64,000 nucleotides of DNA from Mucilaginibacter xinganensis (lineage in GTDB: Bacteria; Bacteroidota; Bacteroidia; Sphingobacteriales; Sphingobacteriaceae). The notes below the pieces were generated by a model that searched no databases, was not told where the DNA came from, and saw only the letters and a program-made list of their open reading frames with translations. The stretch covers positions 38,404 to 102,403 of the forward strand of contig JAMFSA010000188.1 in assembly GCA_026225055.1 (NCBI GenBank), read 5' to 3'. The translations under genes and the position numbers were made by a program. Of this stretch, positions 17,638-27,258 are shown piece by piece (the first letter of the stretch is position 1; every line of letters starts with the position of its first letter).

Positions 17638-20034
17638 ATGAATAACAGGGACATTTTGGCCGACAAATTAGATTTTACTTATAAAAAGGAAGAGAACTCA
17701 AGTGAGGTAAGAAGTTTTATAGCACTTTGCATCCGATACTGGTATTTGTTTCTGATTTGTATTGTTTTGGGTGTGCTGGGCGCTTTCTTATATATTAAGT
17801 ATTTGCCTAGCCAGTGGGCAATAAATAGTAAAATTATTGTTGAGGATAATAAGGATTCGCCAGGGAAATCATTAACCAATGGAGTTAACGCTGATCTGGC
17901 TTCGCTTTTTGATATTAAAAGCAATGCCGATAATGAAGTTGAAATACTAAAATCACGCAGCTTACTAAAAAGCGTGATCACAGCGCTAAATCTAAACGTT
18001 CATTTATACGACAATAGCGGAATAAGAAATGTTGAGCTATATGCCGACGCACCATTTAAGGTTGCAATAAATTATAAAACCGATAGCCTTAAAGCTGGTA
18101 CTTACCAGGTAGCTGTTTTGGATAATGATCATTTCAGAATTACATCAAAAAAAGGCCTCAACATCAAAGCCCCATTTGGTAAACCTGTTGACATGGGCCA
18201 ATATCTGCTTACCCTTAATAAAACCGAGAATTTTAATGCAGATGGCAGTTATGTTATCAAGGTATTCACCTTAAAACAAGCTGAAAAGACACTGACAGAA
18301 GCTTTTAATGCCTCGCTTGATGATAAGCAAGCTACCGTTATTGATCTGCAACTGAATTATGAAGACCCTGATCGCGGCGAAGTAATACTGCAAAAACTAA
18401 TGCAGATATACATGCAGAATAACCTGGCTAACAAGGTTAGGCTGGCTGATAGCACCATGAAATTTATTGACAGGCGTTTGATATTGGTAGGCTCCCAACT
18501 TACTGATGTAGAAAAGGACCTGGAGCAGTATAAAGTGAACAATGGCATATCAGACATAACCACACAATCAAAAGCATTGGTTGAGAATGCCGATGAATAT
18601 CAGAATAAATTAAATGAAAATCAGGTACAACTGGCAATAGCCAACAGTTTGTATCAATACGTAAATGACGCCAGTAAACCACAATTGGTACCCAGCACAC
18701 TGATAACTAAGGATGTTGCTTTTGGCTCATCTATCAATGAGTATAATGAGATGCTCTTAAGGCGCGAACAACTTAAAACATCATTTATTGAAGGCAGCCA
18801 GGTTATTGCAGATCTGGATCGTCAGATCAGTGTGGCACGTGAGGCGCTTAAAAACAGCCTGATGAATTACCGTAACAGCCTGCAAACCTCGCTGAGTCAA
18901 TTAAAATCACAAAACTCAACAATTAATGGCCGCATAGCTGACGCCCCTTCAAAGCAGAGGGTATATCTCGATTATACCAGGCAACAAAGTTTAAAGCAAG
19001 ACTTGTACCTGTTTTTACTACAGAAAAGAGAAGAAACAGCCATATCTCAAACAGCAACCATATCAAGCTGCCGCATATTGGATGATGCCGAGAGCGGTGA
19101 CAGTCCATTCGCTCCCAAAAAATCATTGATATATGTAATTGGGTTATTTGCAGGCGTTTTGTTGCCTATTTCGGGTTTAAGCATTAAAGAGATGCTTAAC
19201 ATCAGGATACAAAATAAATCGGACATTGATAAGCATACCGATGTACCATTACTTGGCGAGATAAGCCGCAGCGGGAACATGAAAAAACTCCTGATCTATT
19301 GCGATCCTTTATCCATTATATCCGAAGAGATCAGGGCATTGCGCACCAATTTAAAATATATAACAGCCAAAGGGAAAGCAAACGTGATCATGTTCACCTC
19401 CAGTATGAGTGGCGAAGGAAAATCATTCATATCATTAAACCTGGCTAATTCTATTGCCATATCAGGCAAAAAGGTGGTACTGCTTGAACTCGACTTGCGT
19501 AAACCGCGATTATTAAAAAGCATAGGCGTTGATAATGACTACGGCTTTTCTAATTACATTATATCAAATAATGAAAATGGAATAAAAGGCCTCGTGCAAC
19601 CTTCTACACTAAATGAGAATTTTTACCTGATCTCGTCCGGACCGATCCCTCCAAATCCAGCCGAATTATTAATGGATGGTAAGTTAAAAACATTGATAGA
19701 TGAGCTAAAGCAAAAATTTGATTATGTGATCATCGATACACCACCTGTGGGCCTTGTTTCAGATGCGTTGCTTATTGAAGAATTTGCCGATATCACCTGC
19801 TATGTGGTAAGACAAAATTTCACCTATAAATCACAGCTTGGAATTGTAAATGATCTATATAAAACAAAGAAAGTAAAGCAGTTATATCTGATCGTAAACG
19901 ACATCCCTTTAAAAAACAATGTCATTACTGGCTATGGGCACGGTTATCGAAGCCATTATGGTTATGCCCTGGCACCTGAAGATGGCAGTAAATTAAACTC
20001 AATAATAAAAAAGCTAAAACCGGTTATCCGCTAA
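17638..20034 (+). CDS. Wzc-type polysaccharide co-polymerase and tyrosine autokinase
   Basis: A 798-residue inner-membrane protein. It has a Wzz chain-length domain with a first membrane helix (about 34-54), a long periplasmic coiled-coil part, a second membrane helix (about 497-515), and a cytoplasmic BY-kinase. The Walker A motif is SMSGEGKSF (about 589-597), the A' motif LLELDLRKPR, and the Walker B area VIIDTPPVGLVSD. A tyrosine cluster (about 766-778, YGHGYRSHYGY) is the autophosphorylation tail. Such proteins control chain length and export of capsule or exopolysaccharide together with a Wza-type outer-membrane channel, encoded here 9.5 kb downstream. It is the first gene of a tightly packed operon. 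Confidence 0.92.
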   Translation: MNNRDILADKLDFTYKKEENSSEVRSFIALCIRYWYLFLICIVLGVLGAFLYIKYLPSQWAINSKIIVEDNKDSPGKSLTNGVNADLASLFDIKSNADNEVEILKSRSLLKSVITALNLNVHLYDNSGIRNVELYADAPFKVAINYKTDSLKAGTYQVAVLDNDHFRITSKKGLNIKAPFGKPVDMGQYLLTLNKTENFNADGSYVIKVFTLKQAEKTLTEAFNASLDDKQATVIDLQLNYEDPDRGEVILQKLMQIYMQNNLANKVRLADSTMKFIDRRLILVGSQLTDVEKDLEQYKVNNGISDITTQSKALVENADEYQNKLNENQVQLAIANSLYQYVNDASKPQLVPSTLITKDVAFGSSINEYNEMLLRREQLKTSFIEGSQVIADLDRQISVAREALKNSLMNYRNSLQTSLSQLKSQNSTINGRIADAPSKQRVYLDYTRQQSLKQDLYLFLLQKREETAISQTATISSCRILDDAESGDSPFAPKKSLIYVIGLFAGVLLPISGLSIKEMLNIRIQNKSDIDKHTDVPLLGEISRSGNMKKLLIYCDPLSIISEEIRALRTNLKYITAKGKANVIMFTSSMSGEGKSFISLNLANSIAISGKKVVLLELDLRKPRLLKSIGVDNDYGFSNYIISNNENGIKGLVQPSTLNENFYLISSGPIPPNPAELLMDGKLKTLIDELKQKFDYVIIDTPPVGLVSDALLIEEFADITCYVVRQNFTYKSQLGIVNDLYKTKKVKQLYLIVNDIPLKNNVITGYGHGYRSHYGYALAPEDGSKLNSIIKKLKPVIR

Positions 20035-20044
20035 ACAATATTTT

Positions 20045-21406
20045 ATGCTGCAGGCTATCCAAACAAATATTACCCGGTTCCTTACACAAGGGCATGAGCG
20101 ATCATTACGCGCAAAAAAAAACATTATAAAATCTGTTTTTATAAAAGGCGGTAGTGTGATTATTTCACTTATGCTTATTCCGTTAACTATTAACTATGTA
20201 AACCCAACTCAGTATGGCATATGGTTAACGCTAAGCTCAATTATAACTTGGGCTGCCTTGTTTGATATGGGTTTGGGTAACGGGTTAAAGAACAAACTTG
20301 CAGAAGTTGTTGCACTGAATGATACATCAAAAGCAAAAAGTTATGTAAGCTCTACTTATGCAATTTTGATAATTATTTCGGCTTTGCTTTTCCTGATATT
20401 TTGCTTGATCAACCCTTACATCAACTGGTCAAGAGTTTTAAATGTGCAGGGGGATAGTTATAATCAATTAAGCCAGTTGGTGCTTATTATTTTCGGGTTC
20501 TTTTGCTGCCAGTTTGTAGTTGGGCTTATAAATACGGTATTATTTGCAAATCATGCGCCGGCAAAATCAGCGCTTATGAATATGATTGCGCAGTTATTAA
20601 CGCTGATAGCTGTTTTAATTGCTATTAAGGGTGGGCAAGGGTCTTTAACAGAACTGGTTATAATTATGGCTGGCATCCCCTTATTAGTAATGGTTGCCGG
20701 TACTATAATGTTATTTAAGGGAAGTTATAGATCGATAGCTCCCAATATTACTGATATTGATTTTGGTTATGCAAAAGAGCTATTGTCCGTTGGTGGATCA
20801 TTCTTTATAATTCAAATAGGGGCACTGGTGCTTTACGAAACAGATAATATAGTCATTACTCAATTATTTGGCCCAAGGGAGGTAACCATATTTAACGTTG
20901 CCTACAAGCTTTTTTCAGTTATACTAATGATTTTTATGCTGATGATCACTCCATTTTGGAGCGCATTTACCGAAGCATATGTTAAAGATGATTATGCGTG
21001 GATAAAGACAGCCATTGCTAAAATAAACAAGCTATGGGGCATATTAAGTATCTTGAGTATACTAATGCTCATTAGTTCGCCATGGTTGTATAAAATATGG
21101 GTAGGGAAGAGCATCATCATACCATTTACCCTTTCACTTGCCATGTGTTTATATATGATAAGCCTTGTGTGGCAGGCCTCACATGTTCAATTGCTAAATG
21201 GTACAGGGAAAATCAAGCTGCAATTTTACCTGGTAATATTTTCTTCAATTGTTAACATCCCGTTGTCTATTCTTTTAGGTAGAAAAATGGGAGTTGCAGG
21301 CGTTACTTTTTCAAACGTAATACTTATTGCTATAATGGGGATTATTTTCTCTATACAAACTAACAAGATTATTAATAAAACAGCTTCAGGAATTTTCAAT
21401 GCATGA
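20045..21406 (+). CDS. Wzx-like polysaccharide flippase (MOP superfamily)
   Basis: A 453-residue integral membrane protein with about 12-14 predicted helices. The opening segment FIKGGSVIISLMLIPLTINYVNPTQYGIWLTLSSI is typical of lipid-linked oligosaccharide flippases: the Gly/Ser-rich first helix, then the YGIW motif. It would move undecaprenyl-linked repeat units across the inner membrane. It starts 10 bp after the Wzc-type gene, and its end overlaps the next acyltransferase start by four bases. Its basic N-terminus (residues 14-30) is normal for the family. Confidence 0.87.
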   Translation: MLQAIQTNITRFLTQGHERSLRAKKNIIKSVFIKGGSVIISLMLIPLTINYVNPTQYGIWLTLSSIITWAALFDMGLGNGLKNKLAEVVALNDTSKAKSYVSSTYAILIIISALLFLIFCLINPYINWSRVLNVQGDSYNQLSQLVLIIFGFFCCQFVVGLINTVLFANHAPAKSALMNMIAQLLTLIAVLIAIKGGQGSLTELVIIMAGIPLLVMVAGTIMLFKGSYRSIAPNITDIDFGYAKELLSVGGSFFIIQIGALVLYETDNIVITQLFGPREVTIFNVAYKLFSVILMIFMLMITPFWSAFTEAYVKDDYAWIKTAIAKINKLWGILSILSILMLISSPWLYKIWVGKSIIIPFTLSLAMCLYMISLVWQASHVQLLNGTGKIKLQFYLVIFSSIVNIPLSILLGRKMGVAGVTFSNVILIAIMGIIFSIQTNKIINKTASGIFNA

Positions 21407-22098
21407 TAAACTTATACATGAGAACATTTATTGATACATCTTTTTTTACAAACCCGGTAAGCGAGTATTTGCAATGGCTTAAGTGCAAAAGCTTATTTCA
21501 ATTTCATAACTGGGGTAAACATCTCAGAATAGGTTATTTAAGCCATGTTGTTGATTGTGATTTTGGTAATTATAACATCATCGGCAGCCACTGCCTGGTT
21601 ACCAATTCAAAGCTTGGCTGTTTTAGTTACATAAACAGTTACAGCTATGTTTTATGGGCAAATGTAGGTAAATACTGCTCTATTGGCCCTAACGTAAAGA
21701 TAGCCCCGGGCAAACATCCTTCTTCAGTTTTTGTAAGCACACATCCTGTAACCTATAACACTCAAGGTAATTTTATAAAAAACTTTACTAAGGAAGCCCA
21801 ATTTAAAAGCTATAACCCGGTAACACTGGGTAATGACGTTTGGGTGGGTGCAAACGCGGTTATAGCCGATGGCGTAACTATAGGCAACGGTGCTATAATA
21901 GCTGCAAATTCGGTAGTTATAAAGGATGTTGGAGATTATGAAATAGTAGGCGGCAATCCTGCGAAGTTTATAAAAAAACGCTTTAGGGATGACCAGATTG
22001 AATATCTGAACAATTTTCAATGGTGGAACAAGGATGAACAATGGTTAGAAGCCAACATCTCAAAGTTCTGGAATATAGAAGAATTTACTGACCTATAA
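21403..22098 (+). CDS. left-handed beta-helix acyltransferase (CatB/VatD-like) 1
   Basis: A 231-residue hexapeptide-repeat transferase. Repeats run from about residue 40 to 190 (FGNYNIIG, VGKYCSIGPNVKIAPGKHPS, VTLGNDVWVGANAVIADGVTIGNGAIIAANSVV). The HPSSVFVSTHPV segment carries the likely catalytic histidine region, and GGNPAKFI is the usual end of the helix. It probably O-acetylates a sugar of the repeat unit using acetyl-CoA. The start overlaps the flippase by four bases. An in-frame ATG six codons in (21418) would remove the overlap; I keep the coupled one. The acceptor sugar is unknown. Confidence 0.85.
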   Translation: MINLYMRTFIDTSFFTNPVSEYLQWLKCKSLFQFHNWGKHLRIGYLSHVVDCDFGNYNIIGSHCLVTNSKLGCFSYINSYSYVLWANVGKYCSIGPNVKIAPGKHPSSVFVSTHPVTYNTQGNFIKNFTKEAQFKSYNPVTLGNDVWVGANAVIADGVTIGNGAIIAANSVVIKDVGDYEIVGGNPAKFIKKRFRDDQIEYLNNFQWWNKDEQWLEANISKFWNIEEFTDL

Positions 22099-22111
22099 TT
22101 AATTATTATAT

Positions 22112-22762
22112 ATGAAGCTAATAAGGAAGTTATATAGGGGGTCACGCTTCGGTTACTATGAAACAGCGCGTATGTATTCATATGTAATAACCAGTTTTAA
22201 ATTCTACTTAAACAATGTAAAGTTTCATAAGGATTTTATAAGCTATGGGGTGCCAATACTGGATATCAATCCCGGTGGATCATTTACCATCGGTGAAAAA
22301 TTCAGGTTTAATAGCGGTAAGTATCATGCCATGGGTGGCAGGCAGCAGCAATGCTATTTTGTTGCTGCAAAAGGTGGCGAAATAATTATTGGCGATAATG
22401 TTGGCGTTACTTCAATTGCTATTATTTGCCATAACAAGATCAGCATAGGTAATAATGTTAAGATAGGTATCAATACAGTTATATATGATACTGACTTTCA
22501 TTCACTTGATGCCAGTATCAGGAACCAATATCCCGAAAGTATAGAAGGTGTAAAGAGCAGGCCGGTGATTATCCATGACGGCGCTTTTATAGGTGGGCAT
22601 ACCACCATTTTAAAAGGGGTAACCATTGGCGAAAACGCCATTGTAGGAGCAGGGTCAGTGGTATTTGAAAGTATACCGGCCGAACAGATTTGGGCAGGCA
22701 ATCCGGCAAAGTTTGTAAAAAACACATATAGTAACGAACTAAAAAGAGTAGTAAATGAATAG
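22112..22762 (+). CDS. left-handed beta-helix acyltransferase 2
   Basis: A 216-residue hexapeptide-repeat acyltransferase. The helical part covers about residues 60-205, with IIIGDNVGVTSIAIICHNKISIGNNVKIG and DGAFIGGHTTILKGVTIGENAIVGAGSVV, and ends IWAGNPAKFVK. The motif YDTDFHSLD holds the likely catalytic histidine, and is also seen in the minus-strand acyltransferase at 28515 (MDTDFHHIYD). It lies 13 bp after acyltransferase 1 and overlaps the polymerase gene by 8 bp. Acceptor sugar unknown; an acetyl or other short acyl donor is inferred from the family. Confidence 0.85.
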   Translation: MKLIRKLYRGSRFGYYETARMYSYVITSFKFYLNNVKFHKDFISYGVPILDINPGGSFTIGEKFRFNSGKYHAMGGRQQQCYFVAAKGGEIIIGDNVGVTSIAIICHNKISIGNNVKIGINTVIYDTDFHSLDASIRNQYPESIEGVKSRPVIIHDGAFIGGHTTILKGVTIGENAIVGAGSVVFESIPAEQIWAGNPAKFVKNTYSNELKRVVNE

Positions 22763-24032
22763 CAGGGTATATCAGGTTTTAATGCTTGTATTGGTTATTG
22801 CGTCCTTTTTTCATTCGCAACCGATAGTGCTGGGTATTGCCTTTTTAATAATAATTATTTCGGTTTACAATTTCTCATCTGTGAAAATGCTGAGATTATT
22901 TGTGATTTTACTGGTACCGCCAATAATAGGGCTAATAGTGGGGTATGAAAATAATACTTATCTTATTTTAAAGGATTTTTATTATTTCACCTTCCCCCTG
23001 ATTTTTGTATTGTGCGGGATAGTTCTGGCTTACCAGCTTGAAATAGATGACTTTTTAAAAACGCTGGTTTTGGCAGGAACTGTAGCTTCTGTAATAGTAA
23101 CAGTCATATCTGTATGTTATTCCGGCTTTGGTGCCTTAATTAATCCTTACGCTGCACATTATGCAATGGGTATATTGGGCACGCCGGTACCGGCAGTGTC
23201 ATTAGCCTGCCTGTTATTCACCCAAAAATTCAATATAAAGCTATATACCTCATTTTGGTTTAAGATTTTTTTAGCCATAAATATGTTGGGCATGTACATG
23301 TTCGCATCGCGCAGCTATTTTATAGTACTGGTATGTTTCGCATTTCTGCTATTTGCCAACCGCATAAAAAAAACATGGATAATACCAGTAGTAGTGGTAG
23401 CGATAATACTTTTTGCAGTAGTACCTGCCAGTGTCTTTACTGAAAAATCATCAGATACCTTTTTGGGCAAGTGGGTAAGTTCCTTTAGCGAGATCAGCAT
23501 TGGTAATTACAATACCGAACAGGATATCAATATCCGGTATCGTGGTTATGAATCGTTTATGGCGCTTAATGGCTACTTGGAGAGTGATACTAAAGGCCTG
23601 GTATTTGGTGGTTTAGGTAAACTGGTTGATCTTAAAACGTTTGTGCGCCTGGGTGTCGATACAGATTATCGTTACATTCCTGTATTGCATAATGGCTGGC
23701 TGTATATCCTTGTAAAAACCGGTGCTGCCGGTGTACTTACCTACCTGGTGATATTTTTGGGGCTGATAGTGATTAACTGGAGAAAGTATGCCGACGCAAA
23801 AAGTAAACCTATTATACGCCTGTTTGCCGCATTAACAATTGGCTGCATTTTAAGCCTGGTGCTCACCAATTACATCATTACTTCTTTTTTCAATGTAGAG
23901 ATGAGCATTATAATGATCACCCTCGGTTATAGTTATATGAATTTCTATTCATTATTAGCCCGGTTAAAGGAACGCGAAGAAGCTGAAATTTCTGAAAGTA
24001 AATATGTAAGTAATTTTAATTATAGCTTATGA
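22755..24032 (+). CDS. Wzy-like O-antigen/exopolysaccharide polymerase
   Basis: A 425-residue integral membrane protein with about 10-12 hydrophobic helices and one large periplasmic loop (about 225-310) holding RYRGYESFMALNGYLE and VLHNGWLYILVKTGAAGVL. That pattern, a big loop with a conserved HNGWLYILVKTG-like segment near the end, is typical of Wzy polymerases and O-antigen ligases (Wzy_C type). It would join repeat units at the outer face of the inner membrane. It overlaps its neighbours on both sides (8 bp and 4 bp). Polymerase and ligase cannot be separated by reading alone; the cluster context favours polymerase. Confidence 0.8.
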   Translation: MNSRVYQVLMLVLVIASFFHSQPIVLGIAFLIIIISVYNFSSVKMLRLFVILLVPPIIGLIVGYENNTYLILKDFYYFTFPLIFVLCGIVLAYQLEIDDFLKTLVLAGTVASVIVTVISVCYSGFGALINPYAAHYAMGILGTPVPAVSLACLLFTQKFNIKLYTSFWFKIFLAINMLGMYMFASRSYFIVLVCFAFLLFANRIKKTWIIPVVVVAIILFAVVPASVFTEKSSDTFLGKWVSSFSEISIGNYNTEQDINIRYRGYESFMALNGYLESDTKGLVFGGLGKLVDLKTFVRLGVDTDYRYIPVLHNGWLYILVKTGAAGVLTYLVIFLGLIVINWRKYADAKSKPIIRLFAALTIGCILSLVLTNYIITSFFNVEMSIIMITLGYSYMNFYSLLARLKEREEAEISESKYVSNFNYSL

Positions 24033-24790
24033 AACAGCGATATATATTACCAAAGATATCAATTGTTACTACTGTTTTCAATGCTGTGGCAACAGTTGAG
24101 GATACTATATTAAGCGTTGTTAATCAAACTTACAAAAACATAGAATATATAGTTGTTGATGGGGGGTCGACAGATGGCACACAGCAGATCATCAATAATT
24201 ATAAAGACAAGATCACGCATATAATAAGCGAGCCTGATAATGGTATTGCAGATGGTTTTAACAAAGGTATTTCATTAGCTACCGGTGAGTGGACAGGTAT
24301 GATAAATGCCGATGACTGGTATGCGCTGAATGCTGTTGAGTTAATGGTTGAAAATGTTTCAGAAAATGACCAGGTATGTTGCGGTAACATTATGCTGATG
24401 GGCAATAATGGTTTCAGCCGGATAAAAAAGAGCAAAGTAAGCTGGCTAAATCTGGGGATGTACATTATGCATCCCACATGTTTTATCAGAACTGAAGTTT
24501 ACCGGCAAATAGGCTCTTACGATACTTCATTAAAAATAGCGATGGACTTTGATATGTTTTTGCGAATAAAACATAAGGGTTTGAAATTTAAATATATAGA
24601 TGAATTAATGGCATACATGCGTACAGGTGGTGTTAGTACTAATGTTACCAAAATGCATAAAGAAGAGCTTACGGTGATGAAAAGATACTTAACGCAATTC
24701 AACTATTTTATGGCTTATACCTTCAACTATATGAACAGGCTGCGGTGGCGTTTTTTTTACAAGAATCCTTTTAATGTAAAACTAAAATAG
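24029..24790 (+). CDS. family 2 glycosyltransferase
   Basis: A 253-residue GT-A fold transferase of the WcaA type. It opens with ISIVTTVFNAVATVEDTILSV, then VVDGGSTDGT, GIADGFNKGISLATGEW and the metal-binding MINADDWY (the DxD equivalent). It lacks membrane helices and would act at the inner face of the inner membrane on an undecaprenyl-linked acceptor. The start overlaps the polymerase stop by four bases and the gene is followed by two GT4 genes. The nucleotide sugar is unknown. Confidence 0.9.
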   Translation: MKQRYILPKISIVTTVFNAVATVEDTILSVVNQTYKNIEYIVVDGGSTDGTQQIINNYKDKITHIISEPDNGIADGFNKGISLATGEWTGMINADDWYALNAVELMVENVSENDQVCCGNIMLMGNNGFSRIKKSKVSWLNLGMYIMHPTCFIRTEVYRQIGSYDTSLKIAMDFDMFLRIKHKGLKFKYIDELMAYMRTGGVSTNVTKMHKEELTVMKRYLTQFNYFMAYTFNYMNRLRWRFFYKNPFNVKLK

Positions 24791-24797
24791 TTGTTGT

Positions 24798-26105
24798 ATG
24801 AAAAAAAAGATCCTCTTATCCGCCTATGCCATATCTCCTGTAAAAGGATCGGAGTATGGAGCCGCCTGGGATACTATTACCCAATTAGCCAAGCACCACG
24901 AATTATGGGTGCTTTATGGTATATCTGACGATCATATGGGTGACACGAACACCTTGCGGGAGTTTATAAAAACAAACCCGGTACCATCGGTAACATTTAT
25001 TGAAGTAAGGGCCGGAAGGGTTGCTATGGCTATTAACAGGTTAAATAAGATAGGATTAGGCTGGTTTTTTTACATAGCATACTATTTATGGCAAAAGGAG
25101 GCGTTAAAAGCAGCACGTAATGTTTTAGCTTCTGTGAACATCGATGTAGTTCATCAATTGGGGCCAATCGGATTTAGGGAGCCTGGATTTCTGGGACACC
25201 TGGATAAGCCATTGGTATGGGGATCAATTGGCGGTATGAAGGTGATCGATAATGTTTTATTAGAAAATAAGCCCTTACTAACGCGGTTTAAATTTGGGGT
25301 TAAACATCAAATCAACTATTTCCAATTGAATTTCTCTCCCCGGGTAGCAGAGGCATTTTCCAGGGCTGATGTTTTAATTGCAGCAACGGTTGACGGACAG
25401 CAAACTATATTGAAAAATTTTAAACGGGAAAGCCACTGGCTGCCGGAACAAGGTATAGTTGGCGATATCGAGATAAATGAAGCAAAATTCAATCACATTC
25501 GTCAATACGTAGAGCTTGTTTGGTCGGGTACTCATATCGAAAGAAAGAACCTCGGTTTGTGCCTGGATTCACTGGCATTGGTTAAAAGCAAAAATTGGCA
25601 CCTGCATATCTTAGGTACCGGCCCACTCACCGGTAAGTTAAAGCAAAAAGCTGATGAATCAGGGTTATCGGCCAATATTACATGGCATGGCCAATTATCA
25701 CGGGCAGCTGCAATAAATGTTATGAATGGTGCTCATTTACATATTATCACCAGTATTGCTGAAGATAACCCTGCCGTGATATTTGAGGCTTTACGATTAG
25801 GGGTACCAACACTAACACTTGATCATTGTGGGATGGGGGATGTACTGTGCAATAAATGTGGTATTAAAATAATGGTAGCAGCACATGATGAAATGGCAAA
25901 GAAAATTGCAGATGCTATAGATCACCTTTTATTACGTCCTGAAATTTTAGCAGACCTTGCCCTGGATACTGTTACATGTGCCACTAAACATCACTGGGAG
26001 AAAAGATCGAAGGTGTTAAACGCTTACTACAACGAAGCCATTGAATTATATGGCAAATCAAGAGTACCTAATAAAGAAACCTTAATCATATTACAAAATG
26101 CATAA
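24798..26105 (+). CDS. family 4 glycosyltransferase A
   Basis: A 435-residue GT-B fold protein. The N-terminal domain starts ILLSAYAISPVKGSEYGAAWD, with the glycine-rich acceptor loop. The C-terminal nucleotide-sugar domain has WSGTHIERKNLGLCLDSL, HLHILGTGP and EDNPAVIFEALRLGVP, the EX7E retaining-transferase signature of GT4. It would add a sugar to the lipid-linked repeat unit in the cytoplasm. It lies 7 bp after the GT2 gene, and its end overlaps GT4 B by 8 bp. Donor and linkage are unknown. Confidence 0.87.
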   Translation: MKKKILLSAYAISPVKGSEYGAAWDTITQLAKHHELWVLYGISDDHMGDTNTLREFIKTNPVPSVTFIEVRAGRVAMAINRLNKIGLGWFFYIAYYLWQKEALKAARNVLASVNIDVVHQLGPIGFREPGFLGHLDKPLVWGSIGGMKVIDNVLLENKPLLTRFKFGVKHQINYFQLNFSPRVAEAFSRADVLIAATVDGQQTILKNFKRESHWLPEQGIVGDIEINEAKFNHIRQYVELVWSGTHIERKNLGLCLDSLALVKSKNWHLHILGTGPLTGKLKQKADESGLSANITWHGQLSRAAAINVMNGAHLHIITSIAEDNPAVIFEALRLGVPTLTLDHCGMGDVLCNKCGIKIMVAAHDEMAKKIADAIDHLLLRPEILADLALDTVTCATKHHWEKRSKVLNAYYNEAIELYGKSRVPNKETLIILQNA

Positions 26106-27258
26106 AAACTGGGATGGAAAAGTAAAGCTGGGTATTGATGCCAAATGGTTCTTTGATGGACCACCCAGCGGGCACATGGTTGTAAAAAATCTTGTTGATG
26201 AAATGATCATGAATAACAATGGCCGGTTCGAGATCTTTTTATTATTAAATGCTAAAAATAAACAACAGGCACAAGCATATTTTCCGGCGGATGTTAAGCT
26301 TATTTTCTTGTTTTGGATGCCTAATATGCTGTCCAATTTATTGTTGGTTCCGTTGGTCGCGCGTTTATATGGTATACAAATAATGCTGTTTCAAAACTTT
26401 GGCAGTGTATGGCCACAGCAACTCTTTAAAATAGTTTATATACATGATGTTTTGTTTCTGGATCATCCGCAATATTATACCAGGCTGGAACAATTGCATT
26501 TCAGGCAAATGAAAAATCTGGCAGCCAGGGCAAACGGTATCATTACTATATCCAATACGGAAAAAGAGCGGATGATTAAAAATCAGGTGGGTGATGCTGA
26601 TGATATAGCAGTAGTTTATCATGGTATAAATAAAAATTTTAAACCCCTAACGCATCAACCCGATGAAAAAATAAAGGAAATAATAAACAAATATGATCTG
26701 CCTGAAAGATACCTGCTGTATGTCGGGCGCGTAAATACTCGTAAAAACATAACTAACCTCATTCGTGCTGTATCACTATTATATGACAATGATCTTAAAT
26801 TACTTGTTGTAGGCGAGCAGGGGCGTAACTGTACCGATCTGGAAAAATTGATACATGAGCTGCATTTAGCTGAGAGGGTGATTTTTACAGGGCATGTACC
26901 TGAAAATGATCTGCATCTTATTTATGCCATTGCAACTGTTTTTTGTTTTCCATCATACGCCGAAGGTTTTGGCCTGCCTCCGCTGGAGGCTATGCAATGT
27001 GGAGTACCTGTGATAGTATCTCATCGTACCGCTATACCTGAGGTGTGCGGTGATGCGGCAACCTATATAGATCCTGATGATCCGGCAGATATAGCTGAAA
27101 AAATAAATACGCTGCTGAGTGATAATTGCTTATATGAAGAAAAAATGATGGCCGGGATCCGGCATGCTGCCAAGTTCTCGTGGCAACAATCTGCAAATGA
27201 AATACTTGACTTAATAAACTACGCATATGTTGATAGAAAAAGTTATAAGGAAGCTTAA
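26098..27258 (+). CDS. family 4 glycosyltransferase B
   Basis: A 386-residue GT4 protein. It begins KLGIDAKWFFDGPPSGHMVVKNL, with the donor-binding core LYVGRVNTRKNITNLIRAV and the EX7E motif EGFGLPPLEAMQCGVPVIV followed by IPEVCGDAATYIDP. This is the mannosyl/galactosyl-type retaining GT4 pattern, though donor choice cannot be read. It overlaps GT4 A by 8 bp and the next acyltransferase by 32 bp, an unusually long same-strand overlap that is still consistent with translational coupling. Confidence 0.9.
   Translation: MHKNWDGKVKLGIDAKWFFDGPPSGHMVVKNLVDEMIMNNNGRFEIFLLLNAKNKQQAQAYFPADVKLIFLFWMPNMLSNLLLVPLVARLYGIQIMLFQNFGSVWPQQLFKIVYIHDVLFLDHPQYYTRLEQLHFRQMKNLAARANGIITISNTEKERMIKNQVGDADDIAVVYHGINKNFKPLTHQPDEKIKEIINKYDLPERYLLYVGRVNTRKNITNLIRAVSLLYDNDLKLLVVGEQGRNCTDLEKLIHELHLAERVIFTGHVPENDLHLIYAIATVFCFPSYAEGFGLPPLEAMQCGVPVIVSHRTAIPEVCGDAATYIDPDDPADIAEKINTLLSDNCLYEEKMMAGIRHAAKFSWQQSANEILDLINYAYVDRKSYKEA

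Noticed and set aside
20147..20158. ops/JUMPstart-like element GGCGGTAGTGTG
   Set aside because: It lies inside the conserved KGGSVIISL coding segment of the flippase, no RfaH/NusG paralogue is in the window, and the site is 0.1 kb into the second gene of the operon, so coincidence is likely.
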